Assembly (NCBI RefSeq): GCF_001718415.1
Contig: NZ_CP013378.1
Span: 3,410,001 to 3,474,000 of the forward strand
Direction: 5' to 3'
Length of the DNA stretch: 64,000 nucleotides
DNA from: Burkholderia pseudomultivorans
Lineage (GTDB): Bacteria; Pseudomonadota; Gammaproteobacteria; Burkholderiales; Burkholderiaceae
The translations under genes and the position numbers were made by a program. Shown here in pieces: positions 18,605 to 27,384 of this stretch. The notes under the pieces were generated by a model, which saw only the letters and a program-made list of their open reading frames with translations, searched no databases and was not told the DNA's origin. Numbering within the stretch: the stretch's first letter is position 1; each line of letters begins with the position of its first letter.

Positions 18605-20079
18605 CAGTGCTCCTGCACCGACCAGCCGGCCGGCAGACCACCAGACGGGGGTGGCGGATTCGCCATCGGCTTGCCGCGCGTCACTGCTTCGCGGAATTCA
18701 CTCCGGACCTGCCCCGGCGACTTCTGCGCTGCCGCCATCTCGCGCTTCATCATCGAAATCACCGACTGATACTGCTCGGGCGTCTGCGCGGTGTTCAGCA
18801 TCTCGCGCGCGTGTTCCTTGTCGCTGACCGTCGGCGTGCCGCTCGGCGATACCGCGCGCGCATAGGCGTTGATCAGCGAGTTCGTCGCGGCGCCGAACGC
18901 GACTATCTTCGGGTCGCCGGTGTTCGTCTCATAGGCCTGCAATGCGCGGTTGGCCGGCACAAACTGCGTGCGCGGTACGGCACGCGATGCGTCCGACGCA
19001 ATGTCGGCGAACTGGTCAGCCTCGTTGACCGCCATGCCGGCCTGCGCCGTGCGAGTACCCAGCGCGCGCTCGCCGGACTTCACCCCCTCGAACTCGGCGA
19101 CCGATGCCGCGACATCGGCACCGGACATGCCGCGCGCCTGAGCTTCCTTCCGGACGGCATTGCGCAGCGCGACCAGGTTCTTCGAACCCTGCGCGCCGCG
19201 GCCGAGGTTTTGCAGCACCGTGCGGTCGCCCGCCAGATACTGGTCTGCCATGAATTTCAGATCGTCCGGCCCCAGCGCCGAATTGGGGTCGCCCTGCATG
19301 CGCGCGTTCAGCGACTCGCGGTGCATCGCGAGCATTTCCTGGCGAATCATCATCGAATCGGCGTGAGCCTGCTCGCGGTCTGCGCGGTTCAGCGCATTGT
19401 CCTGGGCGCGCTGACGCAGCGCGTCGTAACGCTCCTGCAGCTGCGCGATCTGCAGTTCACGTGTGAACTGTTGCTGGATCTGCGCGGCCTGCTGTTTCGC
19501 CTGCGAGTCGAGGATCGGGGTCAGCTGCTGGAGGCCAGCCATCAAGTCAGCCCCCGATAGCCCCTGATCCTTCAATACCTTGACCGCGCTCTCGAGCGAG
19601 AGCGGCCCAGGCGCTTGCTGCGTCGGACCGGGGGCATTCGACGGCGGCGCAGGAATTTGCGGCGGGGTGGACTGAGCCGGCGAGCCCGCGCTCGGCAGCG
19701 GGCGGAACGGCGCGACACCGGGTTGCGGCATCGCCCCGCGCACGCCCCCGGGAGGGATCGGCGGTCGATTCACTTGTCCGGGGATCGGGCCTGAAGGAAG
19801 CGGCACGCCAGCAGCGGCCGATGGTTGCGCAGGAACGGAAGGCTGTCCGGGGTTCGGGGCCTGCGGCGGGGGCGGCATCTGCGCAGGCTGCCCCTGTTGC
19901 GTGAGCAGCGAAGGAAGCGCATTGCCGGCGGCTTCGAGCGCGGCCTGCTTCCGCTGGCGGTCCTGCTGCTCCGCCTGAAACTGTGCGAGCTGCAGCATAC
20001 GCAACTGGCGTTGAGCGGCCTGCTGCTCAGCAGCCTGCTGATACTGGAGGAAGTAAGGGAGCCCCGCAAGCCCTGCCAT
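18604..20079 (-). CDS. Putative internal virion protein, Gln/Pro-rich (491 aa)
   Basis: The first 100 residues are a Gln-rich helix (QYQQAAEQQAAQRQLRMLQL) followed by a Pro/Gln-rich disordered linker. The middle is a Gln/Arg-rich coiled coil (about 195-265), and the C-terminal third is helical. The length, low complexity and position between two other ejection-type genes suggest a virion core protein. No enzyme motif seen. Confidence 0.65.
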   Translation of the reverse strand: MAGLAGLPYFLQYQQAAEQQAAQRQLRMLQLAQFQAEQQDRQRKQAALEAAGNALPSLLTQQGQPAQMPPPPQAPNPGQPSVPAQPSAAAGVPLPSGPIPGQVNRPPIPPGGVRGAMPQPGVAPFRPLPSAGSPAQSTPPQIPAPPSNAPGPTQQAPGPLSLESAVKVLKDQGLSGADLMAGLQQLTPILDSQAKQQAAQIQQQFTRELQIAQLQERYDALRQRAQDNALNRADREQAHADSMMIRQEMLAMHRESLNARMQGDPNSALGPDDLKFMADQYLAGDRTVLQNLGRGAQGSKNLVALRNAVRKEAQARGMSGADVAASVAEFEGVKSGERALGTRTAQAGMAVNEADQFADIASDASRAVPRTQFVPANRALQAYETNTGDPKIVAFGAATNSLINAYARAVSPSGTPTVSDKEHAREMLNTAQTPEQYQSVISMMKREMAAAQKSPGQVRSEFREAVTRGKPMANPPPPSGGLPAGWSVQEH

Positions 20080-20087
20080 GTCTCACC

Positions 20088-21119
20088 TCACATCGTGAAC
20101 CCGTACGAGTTCCCGCCGCCCGAATAGTACGGGTTCGACGTGAACGCGCCGCTGAAGTCGCCACCTCCGAACGAACCGGTGGTGCCGTTGAAGAAGTTTC
20201 CGAAACCGCCGGCGTTCTGGATCGCATTGCCGAGGCCGGAAATGCCTTGCGACACCATGCTGCCGAGCGCGCCGGCACCCTGCGACTGCGCCTGAAACGG
20301 CACGGATTGCGCGCCAGCACCATAGTTCATGTACGGGATGATCGAGCTCATCAACCCTTCGGCCGGACCGTAGATATTCGAGTTCAGGAATGAACCGTAC
20401 GTGTTTGCCAGCGATCCGGGCATTCCAGCAATCGTCTGTGCGGTGTTGTACGGCGTCGAACCGCCGGCGAGCGTGTACTGTGGTGCTTGCGTCAATGCAT
20501 TGCCGGCCGCCTGGCCGTAGCTGCCGGCTGTGTTCGCGGCGCCAGTGTAGGCCTGCAGGCCCTGCGCCGCGCGCGCGAGCTGGTTGTTCTGCCAATCAAT
20601 GTTGAAGTTCGACAGCGCCTGGTTTGCCACGCCGGCGCCAGCGGCAGACGAGCCTAGGCCATACATCGAGTTGTTCGCATTGACCTGCTGTTGTACGTTG
20701 TTCAGCGTACGCTCGTAAAGCGCATTCTGCGGGTCCAGTCCCATCTGGAATACGTTCTGGCCTGCGTTCAGCAGGTTGCCCTGCGTCATCAGATCGAGAT
20801 TGCCGAGGCTGGTCAACGCGTTGCCGGCGTTCGTGTACCCGATGCCGGCCTGGTTTGCTGCTGTCTGGTATGCACCACCGTAAGCGTTGTTCGCGTTCAA
20901 TCCGCCGTACAGCGATTGCAACCCATATTGACCCAGGTTGTTACCGCCATAAATACCGCTGATATTCGAAAGCAGGCTCTGCCACGTTTGGTCTGCCGTG
21001 CCAAGTCCGGTCGGAGTGTAATAGGACGGGCCGCCACCGCTTACGCTGGGCGATGAACCACCCGACACTAGCCCGCCGACAATGGGGGCGGCGATAGCTC
21101 CTGCAACAGCAAATGGCAT
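20088..21119 (-). CDS. Putative internal virion protein, Gly/Asn-rich (343 aa)
   Basis: The N-terminus (MPFAVAGAIAAPIVGGLVSG) is a hydrophobic glycine-zipper-like segment, followed by repetitive Gly/Asn/Tyr/Ala sequence (NNLGQYGLQSLYGGLNANNA). Such proteins are typical of podovirus head cores that insert into membranes during DNA ejection. First of the three internal-virion-type genes; it starts just after the cupin gene ends. Confidence 0.65.
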   Translation of the reverse strand: MPFAVAGAIAAPIVGGLVSGGSSPSVSGGGPSYYTPTGLGTADQTWQSLLSNISGIYGGNNLGQYGLQSLYGGLNANNAYGGAYQTAANQAGIGYTNAGNALTSLGNLDLMTQGNLLNAGQNVFQMGLDPQNALYERTLNNVQQQVNANNSMYGLGSSAAGAGVANQALSNFNIDWQNNQLARAAQGLQAYTGAANTAGSYGQAAGNALTQAPQYTLAGGSTPYNTAQTIAGMPGSLANTYGSFLNSNIYGPAEGLMSSIIPYMNYGAGAQSVPFQAQSQGAGALGSMVSQGISGLGNAIQNAGGFGNFFNGTTGSFGGGDFSGAFTSNPYYSGGGNSYGFTM

Positions 21120-21123
21120 AGTC

Positions 21124-21411
21124 TCACCCCTTCATCAGCGTTTCCGGATCCGCCACGCTCTCCGCGTGAATGCAGAGCCACGTGAGGTCCGTGAGCGCGG
21201 TAATGCGGTGTGCGCGACCGGCCTTCACCTCGAGCATGCACGGCCCGTGCATCACGCTCAGCTCACCCTCGATGTCGAGCATCGCCGTACCGTGCGCGAG
21301 ATAGCTCAAATGGCCGTAGTCGTGCACGTGTTTCTGCACTTCCTCGCCTGCGCGTAACGTCTGCTCGCGCGCGTACACACCGCCAGCCGTGAAGTGATGT
21401 TTGATGGTCAT
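21124..21411 (-). CDS. Cupin-domain protein
   Basis: A 95-residue single-domain cupin starting MTIKHHFTAGG. The ATG overlaps the stop of the upstream oxygenase (ATGA), so the two are translationally coupled. Metal ligands visible are His28, His30 and His34 (KHVHDYGH) in cupin motif 1 and His68 (AGRAHRI) in motif 2. Small cupins bind a metal and act as dioxygenases, isomerases or sugar-binding sensors. In a phage late operon this is unusual. Its coupling to a 2OG-Fe(II) oxygenase suggests a shared substrate. Confidence 0.8.
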   Translation of the reverse strand: MTIKHHFTAGGVYAREQTLRAGEEVQKHVHDYGHLSYLAHGTAMLDIEGELSVMHGPCMLEVKAGRAHRITALTDLTWLCIHAESVADPETLMKG

Positions 21412-21971
21412 TTTTCGCACCGAATCGACACGATCAACGTGATCCGATCGTCGTCGCCTTCGTTGACCACTTCGTGCTCCTTCGTGTTGTCGAAATACCA
21501 GACCTCACCGGGGGCCATGATGACGCGCTCTTCCTCGACCCGATTCCAGCACTTCGGGTTCGTCTGCAGCGGCACGTACAGCTTCGTGTTGTAGTGCCGA
21601 ACATGCCAGCTATCATCCGCGTGCGGCAGGATGCGTCTGCCAGCCGGCACCTTCGTTATGAGGATGCCGCCTAGGCGCGTGCCCTCGACGCGCGCCATCA
21701 GGCCGAACACGATCGGACGAACCTGCGGCAACGCATACCATTCGGGGTAGAAGACCGCGTCGTGTGCGTCGTTGAAGCCGGTGTAGTCGCCCGTTGCCTT
21801 ATACGGCTTCTCGTCGTTGTACCGCAGCCAGATGTCGGAAACGTCGGCGTGCGGCGAGCCGTCTCGGTCCGTTCTGAACGTGTGTCGATTCCACAGGCCC
21901 GGCTGTCGCGCGATCGCGAGCAGCAAGGGGGCCGTGTCGATGCCTGCGCCGATCCGGATCAGGTTGTTCAT
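21408..21971 (-). CDS. Aspartyl/asparaginyl beta-hydroxylase-like 2OG-Fe(II) oxygenase
   Basis: Translation from the ATG at 21969-21971 gives 187 residues; the longer upstream frame is a shadow of the holin gene. The double-stranded beta-helix signature is complete: iron ligands His117 and Asp119 (LPHADDSWHVRHY), distal His166 (NTKEHEVVNEG) and Arg176 for 2-oxoglutarate (DDRITLIVSI). The family hydroxylates Asp/Asn side chains or small molecules. Several phages carry relatives of unknown target. It overlaps the holin gene upstream and the cupin downstream. Confidence 0.85.
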   Translation of the reverse strand: MNNLIRIGAGIDTAPLLLAIARQPGLWNRHTFRTDRDGSPHADVSDIWLRYNDEKPYKATGDYTGFNDAHDAVFYPEWYALPQVRPIVFGLMARVEGTRLGGILITKVPAGRRILPHADDSWHVRHYNTKLYVPLQTNPKCWNRVEEERVIMAPGEVWYFDNTKEHEVVNEGDDDRITLIVSIRCEK

Positions 21972-22372
21972 TGGACGCCCTTCACCTGCTGGTAGACATG
22001 CATGCCGCCCAGGCCCAGCATGCCGATCGTGATGGTCGCGAGCTGCGTGAGGTCGAGCGGCGGCAGGTTCAGCGGATGACCTGCGATCGCCGCGCACGCG
22101 TTCATCAACGGTTCTACGACGAAATTGTAGGCATACCCGGCGACGCACACCCAACCCATCCCGCCGCGCCAGTGCTGCAACGGATCGCTGCTCTGTGCCT
22201 CGGCCTGGTTGATCTGCATCTGGCCGGTGATCTGCGCGAGCTCGCCCGTTTGCTGCAGCTGAAGCAGCTGCAGCTTCGCCGCGGCAGCCTGTGCGGGGTC
22301 CGGCCAGACGCGGTCGATAATCTTCCCGACGACGTCGGAAACTGCGGAAATCGGATCGAGGAATCCCATCAC
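21968..22372 (-). CDS. Holin of the three-membrane-segment / GTA-holin type
   Basis: The 134-residue protein has an N-terminal amphipathic segment (DPISAVSDVVGKIIDRVWPD), a Gln-rich helix (about 34-62), and two clear membrane helices (GMGWVCVAGYAYNFVVEPLM and TQLATITIGMLGLGGMHVY). This matches the phage and gene-transfer-agent holin family with a GGMHVYQQVKG-type tail. It should form membrane holes releasing the endolysin encoded by the overlapping upstream gene. Confidence 0.8.
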   Translation of the reverse strand: MMGFLDPISAVSDVVGKIIDRVWPDPAQAAAAKLQLLQLQQTGELAQITGQMQINQAEAQSSDPLQHWRGGMGWVCVAGYAYNFVVEPLMNACAAIAGHPLNLPPLDLTQLATITIGMLGLGGMHVYQQVKGVQ

Positions 22373-22851
22373 GCGGCTCCCTTCAAAAGGTTATTGGCGA
22401 TGCGGTTCGCCCATCCGTGGCTGAATGCCGGCCAGTTATGCAGGTCAGCGAGATACTTCAACCGGTACGCGAGAAAGCGCGAGACGACGCGCAGCGGATC
22501 CGTCGCGTTCACCTTGGCGATCGTGACTGGGCCGATTCGGCCGTCGGGTTCGAGACCCGCTGCCTGCTGCAGCCACGTCACGGGCAGGCCACCGTTGTAC
22601 GCGGCGTCGAATACCTGGAAAGCCACGCGCGGGTCGAACTGGTCGCAATAGTACGGATCCCAGTAGACCCGCTTCGCGATCTGCTTGGCGATTTCCTGCG
22701 AGAGGGCGTGCATGTCGCCGCCATAGCCGTGCGCACGCGCGACGCGGGCCGTGATGCCCCACATCGTCTCGCCGCCCGGATCCGCCGGATTGTTCGAGTA
22801 CCCGCCTTCGTTGCCCATGAGGGCGATGAAGGCATCGTCGAAGCTGCTCAC
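22369..22851 (-). CDS. Endolysin, glycoside hydrolase family 108
   Basis: The 160-residue product has the GH108 signature FIALMGNEGGYSNNPADPGG with catalytic Glu15, TMWGIT and a C-terminal peptidoglycan-binding-type helix (PDGRIGPVTI). It should hydrolyse peptidoglycan glycan strands at lysis. There is no signal peptide or signal-anchor, so release probably depends on the holin, whose gene it overlaps by four bases. No Rz/Rz1 spanin pair was recognised nearby. Confidence 0.88.
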   Translation of the reverse strand: MSSFDDAFIALMGNEGGYSNNPADPGGETMWGITARVARAHGYGGDMHALSQEIAKQIAKRVYWDPYYCDQFDPRVAFQVFDAAYNGGLPVTWLQQAAGLEPDGRIGPVTIAKVNATDPLRVVSRFLAYRLKYLADLHNWPAFSHGWANRIANNLLKGAA

Positions 22852-23066
22852 AGCTTGCCCACCGCGTGCAGAATCTGCTCGACCTTCTGCTCGGCGGTGG
22901 CCTCAGCATCCGTGACGATCGACGTCACGCGCGCTTCGAGATCGGTGAGTTCTTTCGCTGTGTTGCCGAGGCCCACGATTTCCTCGACCTTATCGACAAA
23001 GGCGCGGCCGTCGTTTGCGAGCGCCTGGAAACGTGCCTCGATGGCGGATTTGATCGCTTCGAGCAT
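22848..23066 (-). CDS. Small coiled-coil phage protein (72 aa)
   Basis: A charged helical protein with heptad-like pattern (about 15-65), overlapping the endolysin start by four bases and preceded by AGGAGA. No family recognised. Position within the lysis cassette suggests a lysis accessory, but the protein has no membrane segment. Confidence 0.65.
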   Translation of the reverse strand: MLEAIKSAIEARFQALANDGRAFVDKVEEIVGLGNTAKELTDLEARVTSIVTDAEATAEQKVEQILHAVGKL

Positions 23067-23075
23067 GAGCTTCTC

Positions 23076-23264
23076 CTAGAAGAACTTCTTGAACCCACCG
23101 CCAGCGCCGTACGCGGCAAGGGCGACGAGGGCGTACATGAAAACCCGCCACGCCAGACCGAGGACGCCTCGACCGACGTTGAGCTGGAAACGCTGGGTGA
23201 TGCCGCTTTCGATTTGCTCGGCGATCGCCTTGACGTCGTCTTCGGTGAGTGTCCGGTTTCCCAT
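23076..23264 (-). CDS. Small single-pass membrane protein of the lysis cassette (62 aa)
   Basis: A polar N-terminus (MGNRTLTEDDVKAIAEQIES) is followed by one membrane helix (about 35-55) and a short basic tail (GGFKKFF). GGGG precedes the ATG. One-segment proteins beside an endolysin are often second holins or antiholins; this is a plausible partner of the three-segment holin. Not proven by motif. Confidence 0.65.
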   Translation of the reverse strand: MGNRTLTEDDVKAIAEQIESGITQRFQLNVGRGVLGLAWRVFMYALVALAAYGAGGGFKKFF

Positions 23265-23308
23265 GTTTTCCCCGATAGTTATGCGAATTGTGGTTTTGTT
23301 TCCCTACA

Positions 23309-24079
23309 TCATTCGAATTCGTAGACGATGACGACGCCCGCCGCCCCGTTGAGGCCGGCTTTGGCTGACTGCGAAATACCGTTATTGGCGCCCGCACCAC
23401 CGGCCCCATATCCAGTTGCTGCCGACACGTTGAACGCCGAACCGCCCTGACCGATCGGATTGGATCCGCCATCGCCCCCGATTGCGTTGCTCGGGAGCGA
23501 AAAGGCCGCGGCGCCATTGCCCCCCGCCGTCGAAAACAGGAAGCGCCCGGTTCCGGATGGCGCTGCGGCGCCAGCCGTCTGCGGCGCAAACACCGAGGTC
23601 GACGCAGCGGTTACGGCGGAACCGGGGGCCCCACCTGGGCCTCCAGGGCATACCAGCAGCGCACCGAAACTCGTTTGGCCGCCAGCCCCACCGGTTCCGG
23701 CGGATGCCCCCGCCCCGCTGGCCCCGATCGTCACGGTCTGCGTGACGAGACCCGAAGCGATGAAGATCTTTCCGTACGCCCCCGACGACCCGCCGGCACC
23801 AATCGCCCACTGGCCGGAGTTGGTGGCCGCGGCTCCGCCGCCGGCTCCGCCGCCGCCCACACCTTCGACGATCGCCTTCGTTGCACCGGTCGTCGGGGTA
23901 TAGGTTCCGGATGCCGTCAGTACCTGAATACCAACCAACGAGCCCGGGGAAATCGAGCCCGCTGCCATCGCGTTGGCATTGACCTGGTTCACGATGAAGT
24001 TCAGGTCCGCCATGACCTGCGACGCGTCGGCGGTCGTACCGTTTTGCAGGTTGGCGGGAAGCGTTCCGATAATGCCCAT
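23309..24079 (-). CDS. Glycine-rich tail fibre / adhesin-type protein (256 aa)
   Basis: The N-terminal 45 residues (TTADASQVMADLNFIVNQVN) resemble the attachment segment of short phage tail fibres. The rest is highly glycine-rich, with GGGGAGGGAA, GGPGGAPGS and similar runs, ending GVVIVYEFE. Glycine-rich domains with polyglycine-helix sandwiches are known at phage receptor-binding tips. It lies directly after the tail-hub candidate and before the lysis genes, the common place for a host-range gene. Confidence 0.7.
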   Translation of the reverse strand: MGIIGTLPANLQNGTTADASQVMADLNFIVNQVNANAMAAGSISPGSLVGIQVLTASGTYTPTTGATKAIVEGVGGGGAGGGAAATNSGQWAIGAGGSSGAYGKIFIASGLVTQTVTIGASGAGASAGTGGAGGQTSFGALLVCPGGPGGAPGSAVTAASTSVFAPQTAGAAAPSGTGRFLFSTAGGNGAAAFSLPSNAIGGDGGSNPIGQGGSAFNVSAATGYGAGGAGANNGISQSAKAGLNGAAGVVIVYEFE

Positions 24080-24081
24080 GG

Positions 24082-25701
24082 TTACCCCTGGTTTGTGTAC
24101 CCGGCGTCCTGATACCGTGCGTAGAACGTGCCGATCTGGACTTCATTCGTCGGTGTCACGGTCACGTCGAGCGACATCTTCTGGAATACGAGAGCAATCG
24201 GCCACGGGATCGTGTAGACGTGCGGAATGCTGGTGTTCGATGACCAGTTCGCGAGACCCCACGTGAACGCCCCCCAGACCGATCCTTGAGCGGGCGTTTT
24301 TACGTATGCAGATGCGATCGTGTTGTTCTGGTCGTTCAGCGCGGTCAGGTTGAAAACGACCTGGCCGCCCGTCGATCCCAGTTCGATCGTCGACTCGACG
24401 ACCTGCAGCTGCTGCATGTGCCCGGTCTTCGGGAAGTCGGATGAGCGCAGGTGACTGAGGAAAGCCGTGCCCGCATCCTGATACGTCGAGTTCGACGTCG
24501 GTATGGTCGTACTGACGAACAGCGCGGCGCCCTGCGCTGAACTCGAAAGCACGAACCCTTCACCGTATTGCGACGCGCAGTCGTAAATGAACGAGTGCGG
24601 GCCGGTCCAGCGCTTGCGCCGGATGTCGTACCAGTAATCGTTCGTCTGTTGCTGGCCCTGGATCAGTGTCGGCACGCATGTGCGGTAGATGTTTCCCGCG
24701 AACGATGCGGCAATTCGTGATGGCTGCGTGGTGTTCTGGAAAGGCACCTGCAGGTCGGCCGGAAAGTCGGTTCCCGGTCGGCTAGACAGAGGCACCAGCG
24801 TGCCGAGGAAGTTCAGGATGTACGGCGCGTCGACGCCCGCAAAGAAGATGCCGAACGGGCCCTGCACGACGCTGCGCGGCGATATACAGCCCGTCGTCAG
24901 AGAAATGTAGTTCAGCGCCAGGTTGTTCGTCGTGGGGTCGCCCGTGACCTGCCAGACCTGGTTCGCCTTGAAGATGACCAGCGCGCCGATGACACCGGCC
25001 GTCGTCGTCTGGATCGGCAAACCCGACTGCGCGGTGATCGGCGTCGTATCCCCGATCGTGACGGCCTGCGTCGCGTTCGTGCGCGTGAGCGGCGCGAGCG
25101 GATCACTGAACTGCAGCGTGTTGCCGACGGCGAACCAGGCGCGGTTGTTGAAGTTCGCGACCGACGTCGGAACGCCAGTCAATCCGTTCGTGGCCAGATT
25201 CGAAGACGCCCACGCTGGCGCGGCGGGGTTCGAAATGTCGATAACGCCGAAGAAGTTCGTGCCGCTCCCGCTGAAGCCTGGGTGCGTGATAAGAATCTTC
25301 GTGCCGACGACCGCCATCGTCGGTGGCGTCCATGCGCCGGTAGTCGCGGGGGACGCCGGCACGTTCGACGACGTGACGCCGCTGATCGTGATGAACGAAT
25401 TCGTCGCAAGGTTGTACGCGAACGGCTCGTCGAACCCGGGGTTGCGCCCGCTCGACACCATGCCGTACGCAACATTTCCAATCACGGTGTGCACCGACAC
25501 GAACGTCGGCGACGTGAAGCCGCTGAACGTCGTCGCAGCGTTTCCGACGCCCGGACGTGCAACGACAATTTCCGGATTACCCTGGTCGAATACGAGGTTG
25601 CTCAGTAGCTGGCAAGCGCCGGCGAAAGCGTCCGTAGCATCGAATGCGTCACAGAGCCCTTTCGGCGTGAACCGGACCGGCTTCGCATTGCGGATCGCCA
25701 T
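24082..25701 (-). CDS. Putative tail hub / DNA-stabilisation protein (539 aa)
   Basis: The 539-residue, beta-rich protein opens MAIRNAKPVRFTPKGLCDAF and carries repeated beta blades (for example TNDYWYDIRRKRWTGPH, QVWQVTGDPTTNN), the look of a beta-propeller. This length and position, right after a 234-residue adaptor-type gene, resemble the P22 gp10-type packaged-DNA stabilisation or short-tail protein. Assignment rests on layout and composition. Confidence 0.6.
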   Translation of the reverse strand: MAIRNAKPVRFTPKGLCDAFDATDAFAGACQLLSNLVFDQGNPEIVVARPGVGNAATTFSGFTSPTFVSVHTVIGNVAYGMVSSGRNPGFDEPFAYNLATNSFITISGVTSSNVPASPATTGAWTPPTMAVVGTKILITHPGFSGSGTNFFGVIDISNPAAPAWASSNLATNGLTGVPTSVANFNNRAWFAVGNTLQFSDPLAPLTRTNATQAVTIGDTTPITAQSGLPIQTTTAGVIGALVIFKANQVWQVTGDPTTNNLALNYISLTTGCISPRSVVQGPFGIFFAGVDAPYILNFLGTLVPLSSRPGTDFPADLQVPFQNTTQPSRIAASFAGNIYRTCVPTLIQGQQQTNDYWYDIRRKRWTGPHSFIYDCASQYGEGFVLSSSAQGAALFVSTTIPTSNSTYQDAGTAFLSHLRSSDFPKTGHMQQLQVVESTIELGSTGGQVVFNLTALNDQNNTIASAYVKTPAQGSVWGAFTWGLANWSSNTSIPHVYTIPWPIALVFQKMSLDVTVTPTNEVQIGTFYARYQDAGYTNQG

Positions 25702-25705
25702 GGCC

Positions 25706-26410
25706 CTAGTCCGTGATCTTCGTCGGCTTCAGCGTGCGGTTCGTGTGGAAGCGCCGCGGATCCAGCCGCACCGACTTCACGACCTGCTGCTCGTCGCCCT
25801 CCATGATCAAGTGCGTGCGCAGCATTGCCTCGCACTGCGCCCGGAACGATTCCTGACGAACGTCATCCGTCTCGCCCATCAGCTCGGCGGCGGTGGCCTT
25901 GATCAGGTAGTTCTGGTCCGGGAACCACGGAATCGTCGTCGACGTTTCGGGTGTCGTGATGTCCGGCTGCTTGACCATGTACCGATGCGTCAGGACGATC
26001 TGCCCGGACGACTGCGGATAGATGAACAGCTGACCCGCCGAGTTGTTGGCCTGAGCCGTCGTCTCGTCGTACAGCAGCGTCATGAACTCGTACGGGTAGT
26101 TCGCGATCGAAGGATCCTTGAACTCCTGATCCCACTCTTCCGGCGAAATCGGGTGCAGGAAGTACGGCAGGTTGTTCTGCTGGAAGAACAGGTCGTACGT
26201 CCGCAAATAGTTCAACGGCAGCGTGAACGGTCCGTAGTTGTTCGCCTGCACGGTAACGAATTCAGTGACCCGGTTGATCTTCAGGTCACGATGCAGCCAC
26301 AGGTCCTCCAGGACCATGTTCAGATAGATGCCGCCTTGCGACAGCCATCCCGGCGCCTTGGCGATCGCGCAGGCGCGCGCGACGATCTGCTGGGCCTGGA
26401 GGTAGGCCAT
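25706..26410 (-). CDS. Putative head-tail adaptor / tail accessory protein (234 aa)
   Basis: The N-terminus (MAYLQAQQIVARACAIAKAP) and the pattern of short helices around FPDQNYLIKATAAELMGETDD resemble P22 gp4-type adaptors and T7 gp11-like tail-tube proteins, which connect portal to tail. It starts immediately upstream of the tail-hub candidate and after a small helical gene. No catalytic motif. Confidence 0.6.
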   Translation of the reverse strand: MAYLQAQQIVARACAIAKAPGWLSQGGIYLNMVLEDLWLHRDLKINRVTEFVTVQANNYGPFTLPLNYLRTYDLFFQQNNLPYFLHPISPEEWDQEFKDPSIANYPYEFMTLLYDETTAQANNSAGQLFIYPQSSGQIVLTHRYMVKQPDITTPETSTTIPWFPDQNYLIKATAAELMGETDDVRQESFRAQCEAMLRTHLIMEGDEQQVVKSVRLDPRRFHTNRTLKPTKITD

Positions 26411-26411
26411 T

Positions 26412-26837
26412 TCACGCCCCTGTGCGCGCGTCGGCGATCTTCTTGCGCGCCTTCTCGAGCTCGGCCTCGATGCCCTTCAACTGCTGGGGTGCGTTCTTCA
26501 GGTTCGCCTGCTCCTGGCTCGACAACGCCTTCGAACCGGCCTTGCCAGCCGTTTTCGCGTTGTGACGTTCCAGCAGATCGGCATACGCGCGCGCGACGTC
26601 ATCACGCGCCTTTTCCCACTGTTCGATGTGGGCTTCGAGGACGGGGATTTCGAGCAGGCGTTGCTGGCGCTGGAGCGCCTCGCGCACGGTATCCATCCTG
26701 GCGTCGAGCGACGCCTTGTCCTCGCCCTCGACCAGGTAACCGCTGGCCGAGAGCTGCGCCTGGTTCGGCGCCGGGAGCGTGATCGTGAAGTTTCCGATCA
26801 CCGTTGCAGCCGTAACTTCCTGAGAGGCTTGCGACAT
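26412..26837 (-). CDS. Hypothetical virion-region coiled-coil protein (141 aa)
   Basis: A short beta-type N-terminus (VIGNFTITLPAPNQAQL) followed by a long charged helix (about 40-140). No family recognised. It is encoded two bases from the adaptor gene and is probably a minor head or tail-assembly factor. Confidence 0.6.
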   Translation of the reverse strand: MSQASQEVTAATVIGNFTITLPAPNQAQLSASGYLVEGEDKASLDARMDTVREALQRQQRLLEIPVLEAHIEQWEKARDDVARAYADLLERHNAKTAGKAGSKALSSQEQANLKNAPQQLKGIEAELEKARKKIADARTGA

Positions 26838-26861
26838 GGTCTTCCTTTCGGGGGTGGAGAA

Positions 26862-27374
26862 TTACTGACGCGCCCAGGCCGGCACGGGGCCGCCGCCGAG
26901 CACTTTGTTCTGAGCCTGCCGATACGGGTTGAATGCGTGGCCGTTGATGTCGTTTTCGTGCACCCAGGTTCGCGCGACCATTTCCTTGATGGAGCGCAGG
27001 GTGTCCGTGTCGAACTTGTACGTGTGGCCGTGCAGATACGGCGTGCCGTTGATCTTCAGGTGCTCGCCGCCGCACGGCGCGAGATCGATGCGATACCACC
27101 AGAGATCCGTCTCGCCGTCCTCGGCCTTACCGGCATAGCGCTCGACGACGCCCGACGTCAGGAGCGCCGACTGTGCCTGTGCGGAAAGGCGTGCCGATTC
27201 TTCCTCGGCGATGTCCTTCGCCGCGCCGAGCTTGGCGTTTTCGGCTTCGAGCGCCTTGATGCGCTCGAGCAGCGCTTCACGGCTTTCTTCTGCCGGCGCA
27301 CCGCCAAGCAGTTCGTCGGCGTCAGCCGACTCGGGAGCCGGTTTCCCCGGCTCCTGCGAGTTACGTGCGGCCAT
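26862..27374 (-). CDS. Hypothetical virion-region protein (170 aa)
   Basis: The N-terminal third is disordered with a short coiled coil (REALLERIKALEAENAKLG). The C-terminal part is a compact domain (WWYRIDLAPCGGEHLKINGT, then HGHTYKF and HENDINGHAFNPYR). It follows the capsid gene and may be a head completion or decoration protein. No motif supports a specific function. Confidence 0.6.
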   Translation of the reverse strand: MAARNSQEPGKPAPESADADELLGGAPAEESREALLERIKALEAENAKLGAAKDIAEEESARLSAQAQSALLTSGVVERYAGKAEDGETDLWWYRIDLAPCGGEHLKINGTPYLHGHTYKFDTDTLRSIKEMVARTWVHENDINGHAFNPYRQAQNKVLGGGPVPAWARQ

Positions 27375-27384
27375 CAGTTACTCC

